A stretch of 64,000 nt of DNA from Candidatus Saccharimonadota bacterium (GTDB taxonomy: Bacteria; Patescibacteriota; Saccharimonadia; Saccharimonadales; Saccharimonadaceae), in the NCBI GenBank assembly GCA_017510445.1, contig JAFWNF010000005.1, positions 62,001-126,000 on the forward strand. Direction: 5' to 3'. The notes under the pieces are model-generated. The model ran no database searches. It was not told the DNA's origin and saw nothing but the letters and a program-made list of their open reading frames with translations. Shown piece by piece: positions 15,575 through 25,200 of this stretch. The first letter of the stretch is position 1; the number at the start of each line of letters is the position of its first letter. The position numbers and the translations under genes were made by a program.

Positions 15575-16504
15575 TTATTTATTCAAATAACTAATGGCGG
15601 AGATGGCAGAAATGGCGCCGTCGGATGTTGCGGTGACGAGTTGGCGAACGGATTTTTCACGACAATCACCCGCAACAAAAATTCCTGGAACGTTCGTCAA
15701 ACAATCTTCTTTTGAATCAAAGTAGCCAAATTTGTTGGTTTTAATAAGCTCGGAGAAAGCTTCTGTTTCGGGAATTTGGCCAATAGCAACGAAAAGTCCG
15801 GAAACTTCTAGTTCCCTTTCCTCATCTGACTCTTTGGCTTTGATTTTGACTTTTGAAAGCTTCTTTGTTTCGTCAATTTCAAGTTCAGAAACGCTAAAAC
15901 CTAAGATAATTTCAACGTTTTTTAACGATTTTAAACGAGAAACATTTTTTTCATCAGCTTGGAATTCGTCAAGCCAGTGGACCAAATAAACTTTTTCGCA
16001 AAGATCGGAAAGATAAATCGCATCCTCGACGGCGACGTTTCCTCCGCCTTGAACGGCAACTGTTTTTCCTTTGTAAAAAGCTCCGTCGCAAGTTGCGCAG
16101 TAAGAAATTCCGCGACCAGTTAAACGTTCTTCGTTTTTTAGACCAAGCTGGCGGTTTTTTGCACCAGTCGCAATAATCACAGCTTTGGCAAAATAAACAT
16201 CGTCTTCGGTTTCAACTTTCTTTTCGCCACTTTCTAAATTAGAAATTTTTGTGACTTTTTCGAATTCAAATTTCGCACCGAGTTTAACGGCTTGGTCGTA
16301 CATTTCTTTGGCTAGTTCGAAACCAGAAACGCCCATTTTTCCTGGATAGTTTTCAATATCTTTCGTGCTAACGATTTGGCCGCCAAAGGCGTTCTTCTCA
16401 AGGACGAGAGTTTTTTTCTCAGCTCGGCATGCGTAAATTGCGGACGTGAGCCCAGCTGGACCAGCACCAACAATAATTACGTCATAATGATTTTCGTCGC
16501 TCAT
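15575..16504 (-). CDS. trxB: thioredoxin reductase
   Basis: 309 aa, standard length. FAD-binding GAGPAGLTSAIYACRAE at the N-terminus, NADPH-binding GGGNVAVEDA, the redox-active CATC at about 137-140 and the FAD-contacting GIFVAGDCREK. Reduces thioredoxin with NADPH. Last gene of the gpx-trxA-trxB operon; ATGA overlap with trxA. Confidence 0.96.
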   Translation of the reverse strand: MSDENHYDVIIVGAGPAGLTSAIYACRAEKKTLVLEKNAFGGQIVSTKDIENYPGKMGVSGFELAKEMYDQAVKLGAKFEFEKVTKISNLESGEKKVETEDDVYFAKAVIIATGAKNRQLGLKNEERLTGRGISYCATCDGAFYKGKTVAVQGGGNVAVEDAIYLSDLCEKVYLVHWLDEFQADEKNVSRLKSLKNVEIILGFSVSELEIDETKKLSKVKIKAKESDEERELEVSGLFVAIGQIPETEAFSELIKTNKFGYFDSKEDCLTNVPGIFVAGDCREKSVRQLVTATSDGAISAISAISYLNK

Positions 16505-16809
16505 TTTAGACCCATCATTTTCAAAATACGTTTTTCGCTAATCATGCCAGCATCGCGATTGACTTCTTTGCCGTCTTTGAAAACAACTAGACAAGGAATT
16601 GTCATCACGTCATATTTTTCTGCAAGTTCGTCTTCTTCGTCAATGTCGACAGAAACGATTTTAAAATCTTTGTGTGCTTCGGCGAGTGGTTCCAGAATAG
16701 CGGCGGTTGCTTGGCACGGACCACACCATGAAGCGTTAAAATCAACTAGGACTGGTATATCTGATTTTAAAACTTCTTTTTCAAAATTTTCTGAGTTTCC
16801 TTCAATCAT
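16501..16809 (-). CDS. trxA: thioredoxin
   Basis: 102 aa thioredoxin fold with the active site WCGPC at 28-32 and the cis-proline loop MTIPCLVVF. An extra Cys sits beside the cis-Pro. Overlaps gpx and trxB by ATGA, so the three are made together and should form one electron chain NADPH-TrxB-TrxA-peroxidase. Confidence 0.95.
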   Translation of the reverse strand: MIEGNSENFEKEVLKSDIPVLVDFNASWCGPCQATAAILEPLAEAHKDFKIVSVDIDEEDELAEKYDVMTIPCLVVFKDGKEVNRDAGMISEKRILKMMGLK

Positions 16810-17348
16810 AAAAGCTCCTTAATTTCTTTTTCAAATTCTAGCGGATTTGTTGTTGGTGAAAAACGTCCGACGACGTTCCCTTCTTTATCGATTAAGAATT
16901 TTGTGAAATTCCATTTTATAAAACCTTTTTCGCCAGTTTTTTTAGCGAGCTTTTCAATGGCCTTCATGGCCATTTTGTTTTTTAAGCCGTGGACTTCTTC
17001 GTCTTCAATCGCGTTTTTCAGAAATTTAAAAAATGGTTCGGCTTTATCGCCATTCACTTCGATTTTTTTCAGCTGGTCGAATTTTGTTTTATATTTTGCA
17101 GTACAAAATTCATGGATTTCATTATCTTCCCCTGGGGCTTGGTGACCAAATTGATTACAAGGAAAGTCAAGAATCTCAAATCCTTTTTTATGGTATTTTT
17201 CATAGAGGGTTTCGAGGCCTTCGTATTGGGGAGTAAATCCACAACCTGTGGCGGTGTTGACAACGAGGACGACTTTGCCTTTGAGATCTTTCAAGTCTAA
17301 TTCGCTACCGTCACGTTTTTTTACTTTGTAATCATAGAATGTTTTCAT
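16806..17348 (-). CDS. glutathione peroxidase family thiol peroxidase
   Basis: 180 aa. Peroxidatic Cys36 in NTATGCGFTPQY, then the LDFPCNQFGHQAPG signature (Gln) and KWNFTKFLIDKEG (Trp-Asn of the catalytic tetrad). Bacterial Cys-type members normally use thioredoxin, which is encoded next to it. FCTAKY holds the likely resolving Cys. Leadered start: TGC-TATAAT at 17366-17374, AAAGGAG 5 nt before the ATG. This promoter is back to back with that of tRNA-Arg, only 7 bp apart. Confidence 0.94.
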   Translation of the reverse strand: MKTFYDYKVKKRDGSELDLKDLKGKVVLVVNTATGCGFTPQYEGLETLYEKYHKKGFEILDFPCNQFGHQAPGEDNEIHEFCTAKYKTKFDQLKKIEVNGDKAEPFFKFLKNAIEDEEVHGLKNKMAMKAIEKLAKKTGEKGFIKWNFTKFLIDKEGNVVGRFSPTTNPLEFEKEIKELL

Positions 17349-17365
17349 AGTGCTCCTTTACCCCT

Positions 17366-17374
17366 ATTATAGCA
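17366..17374 (-). promoter_or_regulatory. extended -10 promoter of gpx-trxA-trxB
   Basis: TGC-TATAAT on the minus strand. Confidence 0.65.
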
Positions 17375-17381
17375 TTTTCTG

Positions 17382-17390
17382 TGGTATAAT
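17382..17390 (+). promoter_or_regulatory. extended -10 promoter of tRNA-Arg
   Basis: TGG-TATAAT. The ~45-nt pre-tRNA leader holds a CGTAGTA/TACTACG hairpin. Confidence 0.65.
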
Positions 17391-17440
17391 ATAGGTGTCA
17401 CGCCGTAGTATCATATTTCTTACTACGATGTATTTTAGTC

Positions 17441-17517
17441 GCACCCGTAGCTCAGTGGATTAGAGCATCTGTCTTCGGAACAGAGGGTCGTGGGTTCGAG
17501 TCCCTCCGGGTGTACCA
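17441..17517 (+). tRNA. tRNA-Arg (anticodon TCG)
   Basis: Cloverleaf with acceptor GCACCCG/CGGGTGT, D stem GCTC/GAGC, anticodon stem TCTGT/ACAGA around CTTCGGA (TCG at 34-36), TTCGAGT loop and encoded CCA. The T stem GTGGG/CCCTC has a T-T mismatch at its second pair. Confidence 0.95.
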
Positions 17518-17534
17518 AAGTAGCATGAAAAAAG

Positions 17535-17559
17535 TGTTGTAGTTTTTACAACATTTTTT
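17535..17559 (+). terminator. terminator after tRNA-Arg (probably bidirectional)
   Basis: TGTTGTA-GTTTT-TACAACA then TTTTTTG; on the minus strand the same hairpin is followed by CTTTTTT, so it can also end clpC transcription. Confidence 0.85.
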
Positions 17560-17576
17560 GTTATCCTAAGTCTTTT

Positions 17577-19973
17577 TTATTCTAGTTCCGATTCGACATA
17601 TTCGCGAGTTATGACAAGATTGGCGCCAGCTGAAGCTTGGCCGTTTAAGACGGCTTTGGCGACAATGTTTTCGATGGTTTTTTGGACAATGCGGCGCATT
17701 GGACGGGCGCCCATGGTTGGATCGTAACCACGCTCGATAAGGAGCGCCTTCGCTTCTTCGTCGAGAGAGACTTGGATTTTTTGAGTATCGAGAGTTTTGT
17801 TAACGGATTTTACAATCAGATCGAGAATCTGGCTGAGGTCATCTTTTGAAAGTGGCTTAAAGAGACAAATTTCGTCAAAACGGTTTAGAAATTCTGGACG
17901 GAATTCGCCAGAAGCAATAAGTGCGTTGGTAATTTCCTCTTTTGCTTCTGAAATTGAAACGCCAGAGTTAATCATGTCACGAATTTTATCGGCGCCAGCA
18001 TTGCTGGTCGCGATGATAATCGTGTCACGAAAACTGATTTCGCGGTTTTTAATATCGCGGAGAATGCCTTCGTCGAGAACTTGGAGCAGTGTCGTTAGGA
18101 CTTTTGGATGAGCCTTTTCAATTTCGTCGAGAAGAACAACGGAAAATGGATGTTTGGAAACTTGAGCGGTTAAACTTTCGGCGTTGTCAGAAGCATCAGC
18201 AATCATGCGATTGATGTCGAGCGCGCTAGCAAACTCGTTTAAATCAAGACGAACAATGTCGCTTTCGCCGTTAAAATAAACTTCACTGAGTGCTTTCGCT
18301 AACTCGGTTTTACCTACACCGGTTGGACCAATAAAGAGGAAAGTGCCGATTGGGCGATTTTCGTTACGAACACCAGCGGCGGAACGGCGCAGAGCGTCAC
18401 TCACGGCGCGAACCGCTTCTTCTTGATCAATCATGCGTTTATGAATCTCGCCTTCAAGATCAAGTAATTTTTTCTTTTCGTCTTCTGTTTTTTCGGTTTG
18501 AATTTTTACGCCTTGAGTCTTTTCGATTGCTTCTTGGACGGACTTCGCTGTGACAAGTTTACCTTCAGCAAAGTTAGCGGACGACTGAAGAAGGAGCTTG
18601 GCCTTCCCTGGCATTTCAACATCTTTTATGTAGCGATCGCTAAGCCGGTATGCTTCGACTAATGAATAGTAAGTGAAGATAACGCCGAGATTGTATTCCA
18701 TACTAGGGGTGAGGTCCTGAAGAATTTTTAGAGTTTCTTCACGATTTGTGCCGGTGACCATAACTTTATTGAAAGCGTTAGCGAGAGCAGAATTTCTGGT
18801 CGAAAGCTCGAGGAATTTTTGTTCATCCATTTCGAAAATCATGCGGACTGCGCCTTGAGTAATAATCGGAAGAAGGATATTCGAAATATCAACGGCGCCG
18901 TTACCGTTTTCAAAGAAAAGATGAGCATCATCAAAACAAAGAATGGCGTTTTTGGCTTTATAGGCTTCGTTGATGATTCTAGGGACAAGCTGTTCGAGGC
19001 TACCTGGTTCGTTGGCGGCGCTAATAAGCGCGGAGGCATCAACGACATAGATTTGGCTGAATTTTAAGTTCGAAGGGATTTTACTATTTGCGTCGAGAAG
19101 AGTTTCGGCAAAAGCTTCGACAATGGTAGTGCGACCGCTACCGTAGGGGCCGATAAGTGCCACGTTTCGGTTACCGTTTTTTGAAAGGAGAGAAACCATT
19201 TTTTCGAGAATTTCAACGCGGTCACCTTGGTGAATTTGAGTGCGAGAAGCGTGTTCACGCTGAGCTGAAACGTTGACGGAAAAACGAGAAAGAAGCGGAG
19301 TGTAGCCGAAAGCGAGATCACGACCAATTCCGCCCGTGTGACGTGGTTTTTCGGCGTCTTTGACCATACCGTTGAGGTAGTTAAACCAAATGGTTCCCTG
19401 ACGTAAGTCTTCAACGGTCATTTTAAATTCGCGAAGGATGTCTTCGTGATTTGGGTGTGCTTCGATAACGGCGATAATAAGAATGGCGCCAGTAATCTGT
19501 TCGGAATTTGTTTCGTTGCGGATTTTCATGGCTGATTCGAAAATTGAGTTCGTGCCAGCTGGGAGATCTTTAGCGATCATTGTTAGAATGTTAGAGCCAA
19601 GCAGGAAACGATTTGAGACAAAAATGCCACTGCGAGTTTTTAGAGCGATGTTGACAATATCGATTGGCGTCGGGTCTTTCGGCATCAGAGCCAAACAATC
19701 GCGAGACATGACATTCATGAAGTTTTCTGGAGAGTCGTTCGGCAGAGGCTCGAGATTGTGTTTGTTCCAGAAAGTCAGCATAAAAAACGGCGCAACGGGA
19801 GCGAAGCAAAGCCAACCAGCTGGGTTTCTCATAAACATGATGATGGCTAAACCAGACACGATCAGAACTAGAGACAAAACAAGAAACAGAAAGCGAATAA
19901 TAGTCGGTTTCAAAATTCGGCTGAAACGAGCTTTTTTAGCACGAGTGGAACGATAATTAAACTGCTCGTTCAT
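17577..19973 (-). CDS. membrane-anchored ClpC/ClpB-like AAA+ unfoldase
   Basis: 798 aa. Basic N-terminus, two helices (about 25-70), a degenerate Clp-N-like region, then two AAA+ modules. Module 1: Walker A GPYGSGRTT at about 276, Walker B AILCFDDAH with Asp in place of the catalytic Glu, and no clear arginine-finger ERRF, so it is probably not hydrolytic. Module 2 is complete: GPTGVGKTE at about 549, VVLLDEIEKAHP, FRPEFLNRFDE, GARPMRR. No clpP is in the window. The start overlaps the upstream small membrane gene (ATGA). Possible role in membrane protein quality control (inference). Confidence 0.9.
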   Translation of the reverse strand: MNEQFNYRSTRAKKARFSRILKPTIIRFLFLVLSLVLIVSGLAIIMFMRNPAGWLCFAPVAPFFMLTFWNKHNLEPLPNDSPENFMNVMSRDCLALMPKDPTPIDIVNIALKTRSGIFVSNRFLLGSNILTMIAKDLPAGTNSIFESAMKIRNETNSEQITGAILIIAVIEAHPNHEDILREFKMTVEDLRQGTIWFNYLNGMVKDAEKPRHTGGIGRDLAFGYTPLLSRFSVNVSAQREHASRTQIHQGDRVEILEKMVSLLSKNGNRNVALIGPYGSGRTTIVEAFAETLLDANSKIPSNLKFSQIYVVDASALISAANEPGSLEQLVPRIINEAYKAKNAILCFDDAHLFFENGNGAVDISNILLPIITQGAVRMIFEMDEQKFLELSTRNSALANAFNKVMVTGTNREETLKILQDLTPSMEYNLGVIFTYYSLVEAYRLSDRYIKDVEMPGKAKLLLQSSANFAEGKLVTAKSVQEAIEKTQGVKIQTEKTEDEKKKLLDLEGEIHKRMIDQEEAVRAVSDALRRSAAGVRNENRPIGTFLFIGPTGVGKTELAKALSEVYFNGESDIVRLDLNEFASALDINRMIADASDNAESLTAQVSKHPFSVVLLDEIEKAHPKVLTTLLQVLDEGILRDIKNREISFRDTIIIATSNAGADKIRDMINSGVSISEAKEEITNALIASGEFRPEFLNRFDEICLFKPLSKDDLSQILDLIVKSVNKTLDTQKIQVSLDEEAKALLIERGYDPTMGARPMRRIVQKTIENIVAKAVLNGQASAGANLVITREYVESELE

Positions 19974-20359
19974 AGATTAACTCCAAAAGTTAAACCTGAG
20001 CAAGCGAGAACGATAAAAGCAACTGGGAAGAATGGAATAAGTGGCCAAATAATGCCGATTAAGAGCCCAAAAATTAGTTCAACTAGGATAATTATGACGC
20101 CAGCGAGGGCAATAAAGAAGCGAACAATAGCGCCAATAAAACGAGAGATTAAACGGCCGAGCCAAGCAGAAAGTCGACCACTAAGCCCTGGGGTAGTCGC
20201 TTCGCCAGTATCAATTTGACGGAAAGGCGAGAAAAAAGTACGAAAAATCGTGCCGAATGAGAAATAATCAGCGCGGTCGGAGATTTTTTGCATTAAGAGA
20301 CGGAAAAATGTTTTCCAGCCTTCAAAATACCACCATTTTATCAGGCTAAGCGCTAGCAT
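19970..20359 (-). CDS. small membrane protein upstream of clpC
   Basis: 129 aa. Amphipathic N-terminal half with WWYFEGWK and FFSPFRQ, then two or three C-terminal helices. No family recognised. The start is set to the ATG at 20359, since TATAAT (20366-20371) ends 6 nt upstream; a GTG at 20374 would lie within the promoter. Translationally coupled to clpC, so likely a partner of the membrane AAA+ protein. Confidence 0.75.
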   Translation of the reverse strand: MLALSLIKWWYFEGWKTFFRLLMQKISDRADYFSFGTIFRTFFSPFRQIDTGEATTPGLSGRLSAWLGRLISRFIGAIVRFFIALAGVIIILVELIFGLLIGIIWPLIPFFPVAFIVLACSGLTFGVNL

Positions 20360-20365
20360 AACCAT

Positions 20366-20371
20366 ATTATA
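20366..20371 (-). promoter_or_regulatory. leaderless -10 box of the clpC operon
   Basis: TATAAT 6 nt before the ATG at 20359; not TGn-extended. Divergent from the murB box 27 bp away. Confidence 0.6.
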
Positions 20372-20398
20372 CACGGCAAAGAGATTTTTTTCTAGTTA

Positions 20399-20407
20399 TG
20401 ATATAAT
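20399..20407 (+). promoter_or_regulatory. leaderless extended -10 box of murB
   Basis: TGA-TATAAT 6 nt before the ATG at 20414. Confidence 0.7.
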
Positions 20408-20413
20408 TAGGAA

Positions 20414-21427
20414 ATGAAAATTCAAGAAAATGTGCCGATTTCTGAAATAACGACCATGAGAATTGGTGGAAATGCTAGATATTTGATTGATGTTTTTGCT
20501 AAAGACGAAATTATTGATGCTTTTAAGTTCATAGATGAAAATAAGCTAAAATTCTTTTTTTTGGGCGAGGGGGCAAATTCGATTGGTAAAGATGAGGGAT
20601 TTTCAGGAGTGATTTTAAGAAATAGGCTTCAGGGGGTCGAGACTTTAGATGAAAAAGAACGTATAATTAGAGGTTTTGGAGGGGAAATCTGGGATAATGT
20701 TGTAAAATTTACAACAGATTTAGGCTGGTCTGGGATTGAGGCGATGAGCGCTATCCCTGGAACTCTAGGGGCAGCGCCAGTACAAAATATTGGGGCTTAC
20801 GGGCAAGATATTTCTCAAGTAATTGTTGAGGTTGAAGCTTTTGATACAAAAACTCGTGAGTTTGTGACAATTCCGAAAAAAAAGATGGAAATGGGATACC
20901 GTAAGACGCTTTTTAATTTCGGGGAAGATGCGGGTAGATATTTTATTATTTCCGTAACTCTAAAACTAAAAAACGGGCATTTAAATCCACCATTTTATAC
21001 TTCCCTGCAGAGATTTGTGGAGGAACACGAAATCTCTGACTTTTCGCCAGCAAATATCCGCGAGATGGTAATGAAAATTCGAGAAAGCAAATTGCCTAAT
21101 CCGAAAACAACTGCAAGCGCAGGAAGTTTCTTTAAAAATATTTATCTTTCCAACTCGGAAGCTGACGAGGCGGAAGCGCGAGGGATTCAAGTTTTTCGCT
21201 CGAACGGTGAAAACACGATAAATACTGGCTGGCTGATTGAACAAGCAGGGTTAAAAGGTAAGGAGTTTTTTGGATTTCGAGTTTCTGATAAAGCATCTTT
21301 AATTCTGATCAATGAGAGCGCAAGAAGTTTTTCCGATCTTTTGAAAGCTGAGACGGAAATTTCAAGAATTGTGAAAGAGAAGTTCGGGTTCGAACTCGAG
21401 ATGGAACCAGTGAAGATAGAGGCTTAA
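20414..21427 (+). CDS. murB: UDP-N-acetylenolpyruvoylglucosamine reductase
   Basis: 337 aa, the long type I length. Reduces UDP-GlcNAc-enolpyruvate to UDP-MurNAc. FAD-binding motifs MRIGGNARYL and GEGANSI, then SAIPGTLGAAPVQNIGAYGQD, GYRKTLF with the active-site Tyr-Arg, and the proton-donor segment ASAGSFFKN. Leaderless start. folD follows without a gap (TAAATG). Holds one copy of the recurrent palindrome at 20698-20716. Confidence 0.96.
   Translation: MKIQENVPISEITTMRIGGNARYLIDVFAKDEIIDAFKFIDENKLKFFFLGEGANSIGKDEGFSGVILRNRLQGVETLDEKERIIRGFGGEIWDNVVKFTTDLGWSGIEAMSAIPGTLGAAPVQNIGAYGQDISQVIVEVEAFDTKTREFVTIPKKKMEMGYRKTLFNFGEDAGRYFIISVTLKLKNGHLNPPFYTSLQRFVEEHEISDFSPANIREMVMKIRESKLPNPKTTASAGSFFKNIYLSNSEADEAEARGIQVFRSNGENTINTGWLIEQAGLKGKEFFGFRVSDKASLILINESARSFSDLLKAETEISRIVKEKFGFELEMEPVKIEA
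20698..20716. repeat. palindrome TGTTGTAA-N3-TTACAACA inside murB
   Basis: 19-bp inverted repeat read as N-V-V-K-F-T-T, in the same codon phase as the copies in glmS and the phosphoketolase. Confidence 0.8.
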
Positions 21428-22219
21428 ATGAAGATATTAGACGGAAGAGAACTTGCGGGGTTTGTTAAAGAGCGACAAAGACAAGTAGTCTTGAGTCTTA
21501 AATCCGAAAAAAAGACGCCAAAACTTGTAATCATTCGTAATTCCGACAATCCAGTGATTATGAAATATGTCGGACTAAAAAAACAATACGGTGAAGATAT
21601 TGGTGTCGAAGTTTCTGACGTTTTTGCAGGAAGTTTAGAAGAATTAAAAACATCTGTCGAGAGCGCCAATAAAGACACGAGTGTTTCGGGAATAATTGTA
21701 CAACTACCACTTTCTAATGCCGAATGGACAGACGAAGTTGTCTCTTTAATTGCGCCAGAGAAAGATGTTGATGGGCTTTCGGGCAAAGGAAAATTTGATT
21801 CGGCAACCGCGACAGCAATAAACTGGCTTCTTTCTGGACACAATATCGAGCTTTCCGGCAAAAAAATTGCGATTGTCGGGCATGGGAGACTAGTTGGCAA
21901 ACCACTTGAAAAAATGTGGTCGGATTCTGGGCTGAGTGTCACAGTTTTTCACCGCGGAAGCGATTTTTCTCAGCTCAAAGATTTTGACGTTGTCGTTACG
22001 GCGACCGGAAATCCACATTTAATCACTTCTGAGATGATTGCCTCGGGTACAGTGGTTGTTGATGCGGGAACGGCAAGCGAGGGCGGAGTAATTGTGGGGG
22101 ATATAAACGAAGAAATCCGTGGGAGAAACGATCTCTTAGCACTAACGCCGAAAATCGGCGGAGTTGGACCTTTGACGGTAACAGTGCTGTTTGAAAACGT
22201 GGTTCAAGCAACAAAATAA
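21428..22219 (+). CDS. folD: bifunctional methylenetetrahydrofolate dehydrogenase / methenyl-THF cyclohydrolase
   Basis: 263 aa, slightly short for FolD. Conserved GIIVQLPLSNAEW, EKDVDGLSGKGKF, the NADP-binding GHGRLVGKPLEKMW and the C-terminal KIGGVGPLTVTVLFENV (usually PGGVGPMT). The helix with the catalytic Lys is present as KYVGLKKQYG. Co-transcribed with murB from its leaderless promoter. Confidence 0.94.
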   Translation: MKILDGRELAGFVKERQRQVVLSLKSEKKTPKLVIIRNSDNPVIMKYVGLKKQYGEDIGVEVSDVFAGSLEELKTSVESANKDTSVSGIIVQLPLSNAEWTDEVVSLIAPEKDVDGLSGKGKFDSATATAINWLLSGHNIELSGKKIAIVGHGRLVGKPLEKMWSDSGLSVTVFHRGSDFSQLKDFDVVVTATGNPHLITSEMIASGTVVVDAGTASEGGVIVGDINEEIRGRNDLLALTPKIGGVGPLTVTVLFENVVQATK

Positions 22220-22239
22220 CTCCCGAGGGAGTTATTTTT
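22215..22239. terminator. bidirectional terminator between folD and the VirB6-like gene
   Basis: AAATAACTCC/GGAGTTATTT hairpin with T-runs on both strands. Confidence 0.85.
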
Positions 22240-22248
22240 GTATCCATT

Positions 22249-25200
22249 TTACATGCCCATATCTGAAGTATATGTGTCGTCTTTGCTATGATCAATTTCT
22301 GTAGCGTCTGTAATTGGAGATGGGGTAGAGGACGGCATTGATTTATGAATAAATTCTTTTACTTCACTTGGCATAAAGCGGCTTAGCCTGCTGTCGTTGT
22401 ATATCTTTTCGAATTTTTCTAAATCTGCGCCCTTACTAGCAAAATCGCTTATCTTCATCTTTGTAATATCGCCACCAAATACTGCATTCCAGTCGGTCAG
22501 CGTCATAGTGGCAATCTCGTTGTCGGATAAAGTTTGCATCGCCTTGATTCGTCTCTCGTCTCCCCATCCTGAAATAACCGTTCTGAGCTCCGCCTGCGCT
22601 TCGTTGTCCCTGTTGTGAACCATTCCATAAAGTATAGATCTATCAGAATATTTTCCACTAATTTCTTCGTTCTGAGACATAACTTTAATGTAGCCTCTAC
22701 TAGCATTCTGGAGAGCCTCGTTGCCAAGATTATCCACATATCCCTGAAGATCGGTGAACTTCGTGCCATCGTAGGTAGCTGATGTTCCATCACGCTTCTT
22801 TAAGTCATAAGAACCACTTCCCTCACACCATTGTTTAAAGGTTGGAATAGACAATAGGTCAACATCCGCAACATTATTCTTCACGTCAGAAACAAATTTC
22901 CCGTAGGCTTTTAAGGTTGGTTCGGTGCTTGCCGCATAAAATTCGTCATAGACTCTCTCGATCTCTTCGTCGTCTGTCCTTGTTCTATTTAACGCATAAG
23001 TTTGAATATCATCATCTCCGCCCTTTTGCATAATACCCTTTAGCAAAGACCTAATATAGTTTGTATCTGACTTTTTGTCAGCTGGAAGATCACCCAATAT
23101 AGAAAGCATTTCGCCTTTAGGTTTAAGCTTGAGCTCTTCGTCATACATTTTCTCCTGAGAAATATCAAAGCGTTGCTTTTCAAGGGTTTGGGCATAGCCA
23201 AGCGAGATGTTTGGAGTAATATTGATATCGTTTTTCGCAGTTTTGAGATTATATTCGTTCTGAGCTTGCTGTCTTGCAACTTCATAATCAACTGCTGCTT
23301 CACCAACATCGTTCTTGGCAGATTTGACGTTGTATTCGTTCTGAGCTTGCCGTTCAGCAACATCACGATTAATTTTAACTTCGCCGACTTTTTCACCTGC
23401 AATTTGAGTTTCAAATTGGTTGGCTAATTTAGTTGAGCCAGCAGAAACAGCGTTCGTAACTTGTCCGACAGTTCTACCGATTGAGAGAACATTGTCGGCT
23501 TCTGGTCGAACCATTTCTTGTTTGAGCTCAGTCGTATCGTCAGCACTCATAACCGCGCCAATTGACGCGATACCACCCATATTGTTGCTGATTGATTCCA
23601 GAGTCGAGTCGATATTTTGTTTGATAAATTGAGAGCCGTGGCCTGCTTCGCCAATCCTACTACTATTATCAAGAATTCTTTGAGCGGCGTATTTCTCAAG
23701 GACGCTGGCATTTGGATTGTTGATGAAATCGGCTTCGAGCGAGCCATTCTTCGCAGAAACAGTGAGCCTTTCCTTCTGAGCAGTATCAAGTGAAGCGCCC
23801 CCAGAAAGCGCAACTTGCTCAAGCGCGTCGATCTCTGATTTAATGGCTTTAGAACCTTCTGCCGATGAGCCAAATGATGAATAATCTTTACCACTACTTA
23901 ACATTTGTTTTGCTAGAGCTATTTGTCCTGCACTAGCGAGAGTAGAGGTAGCAATGCTGGAAAGAGTGCCGTTTTTGGCAGCGGCGACAAGCTGTTCTTT
24001 TTCTGAAGTTGTGACAATGCCAGTTTCTTTTCGTAATGAAGCTTCCGCATTATCTATAAACTTTGATATGTTGGCAGAAGTCTCTGTGCCGGCGCCAAAC
24101 GATGTGAAATCTTGACCACTAGCTTTCATCTCTCGAGCGATTTGTTTCATTTTTTCTGACGATTCGGCGGAGCGAATAATGTTATCGAGATTACCAGCCT
24201 TTGCTGCATTAACAAGTTTGGCTTTTTCTTTAAGGTTCAAAGGAACTTCTACGGTTGATTCTACCATGGCCGAAGTCAGAGGTTTAACACCGGCGGTTCT
24301 TTCAATCTCCATGGCGCCGACATTGCCCTTCATGGTTTCAGTTAGCTTTGTTCCGGCAGCCTGCGATGCAGAAATTCTTGAAGTTGCAGTGTTATAACCA
24401 AGTCCTTGAAGATCCCTAAGAGCATCGGCTTGACCAAGAGTGGCATTTGTACGCGACATTCCTTCATTTTCTGCGCTAAGTTGAGCAGCGCCAGCAAGTG
24501 CTGTAGAGCTTTGGCCAGCATAACCACCAATAACGCTTCCTCTTCCTTGGGCACGAGCTTCGGCGGCTTTGGTGCGTTGGAGTTCTCCCCAAGATTGAGC
24601 AAAACCAGCTGAAGTAAGCTTATCGCCGCCTTCGAGAACCCTGCCATGAGAATCGACAAAGTCGCCTCGACCGTTTCTTCTGGTGTAATTTTGGAGCATT
24701 TGTCCTTTGGCGAGATTATCGTTAATTTCTATCATTTCCTCTTTAGTTGCCTCAACGCCGTCGTGCTCGTATTTACCGGTATTTTTGTTGAGAGTGAATT
24801 CTTTTTCCCCATTTTCCCCGATTCTAACTTTATCTGGATTGCTGCCAAATTGAGCCTTCTTAATATCCTCAAGTTGTTTTTTGTTTACATTTTTATAAAT
24901 AGCGTTGCCATTTGCGTCTTTTTTCCCGGTATCTACTTTCCAAGAATTCGATTTTTTATCATAGAAGGCTTTTTGTTTTTTTTGTTTGCCGTCTTCGCCG
25001 ATAATAGCTTTGCCTTCTTCGTCATAAGCGTCGACGTCCATGGCAGAAATGGTATCGTTATTCCATTCTTGCGTATCGTCCAGCTTATTATCGCTGGAAG
25101 TGTCTTGCTCTTTCATTGCTCCAGTAATATAGTCTTTGTTCGCGTTTCGCTTATTTTCGTTCAGAAGGGCGTTCGCCGACTCGGCACGTTTACCTGCTGC

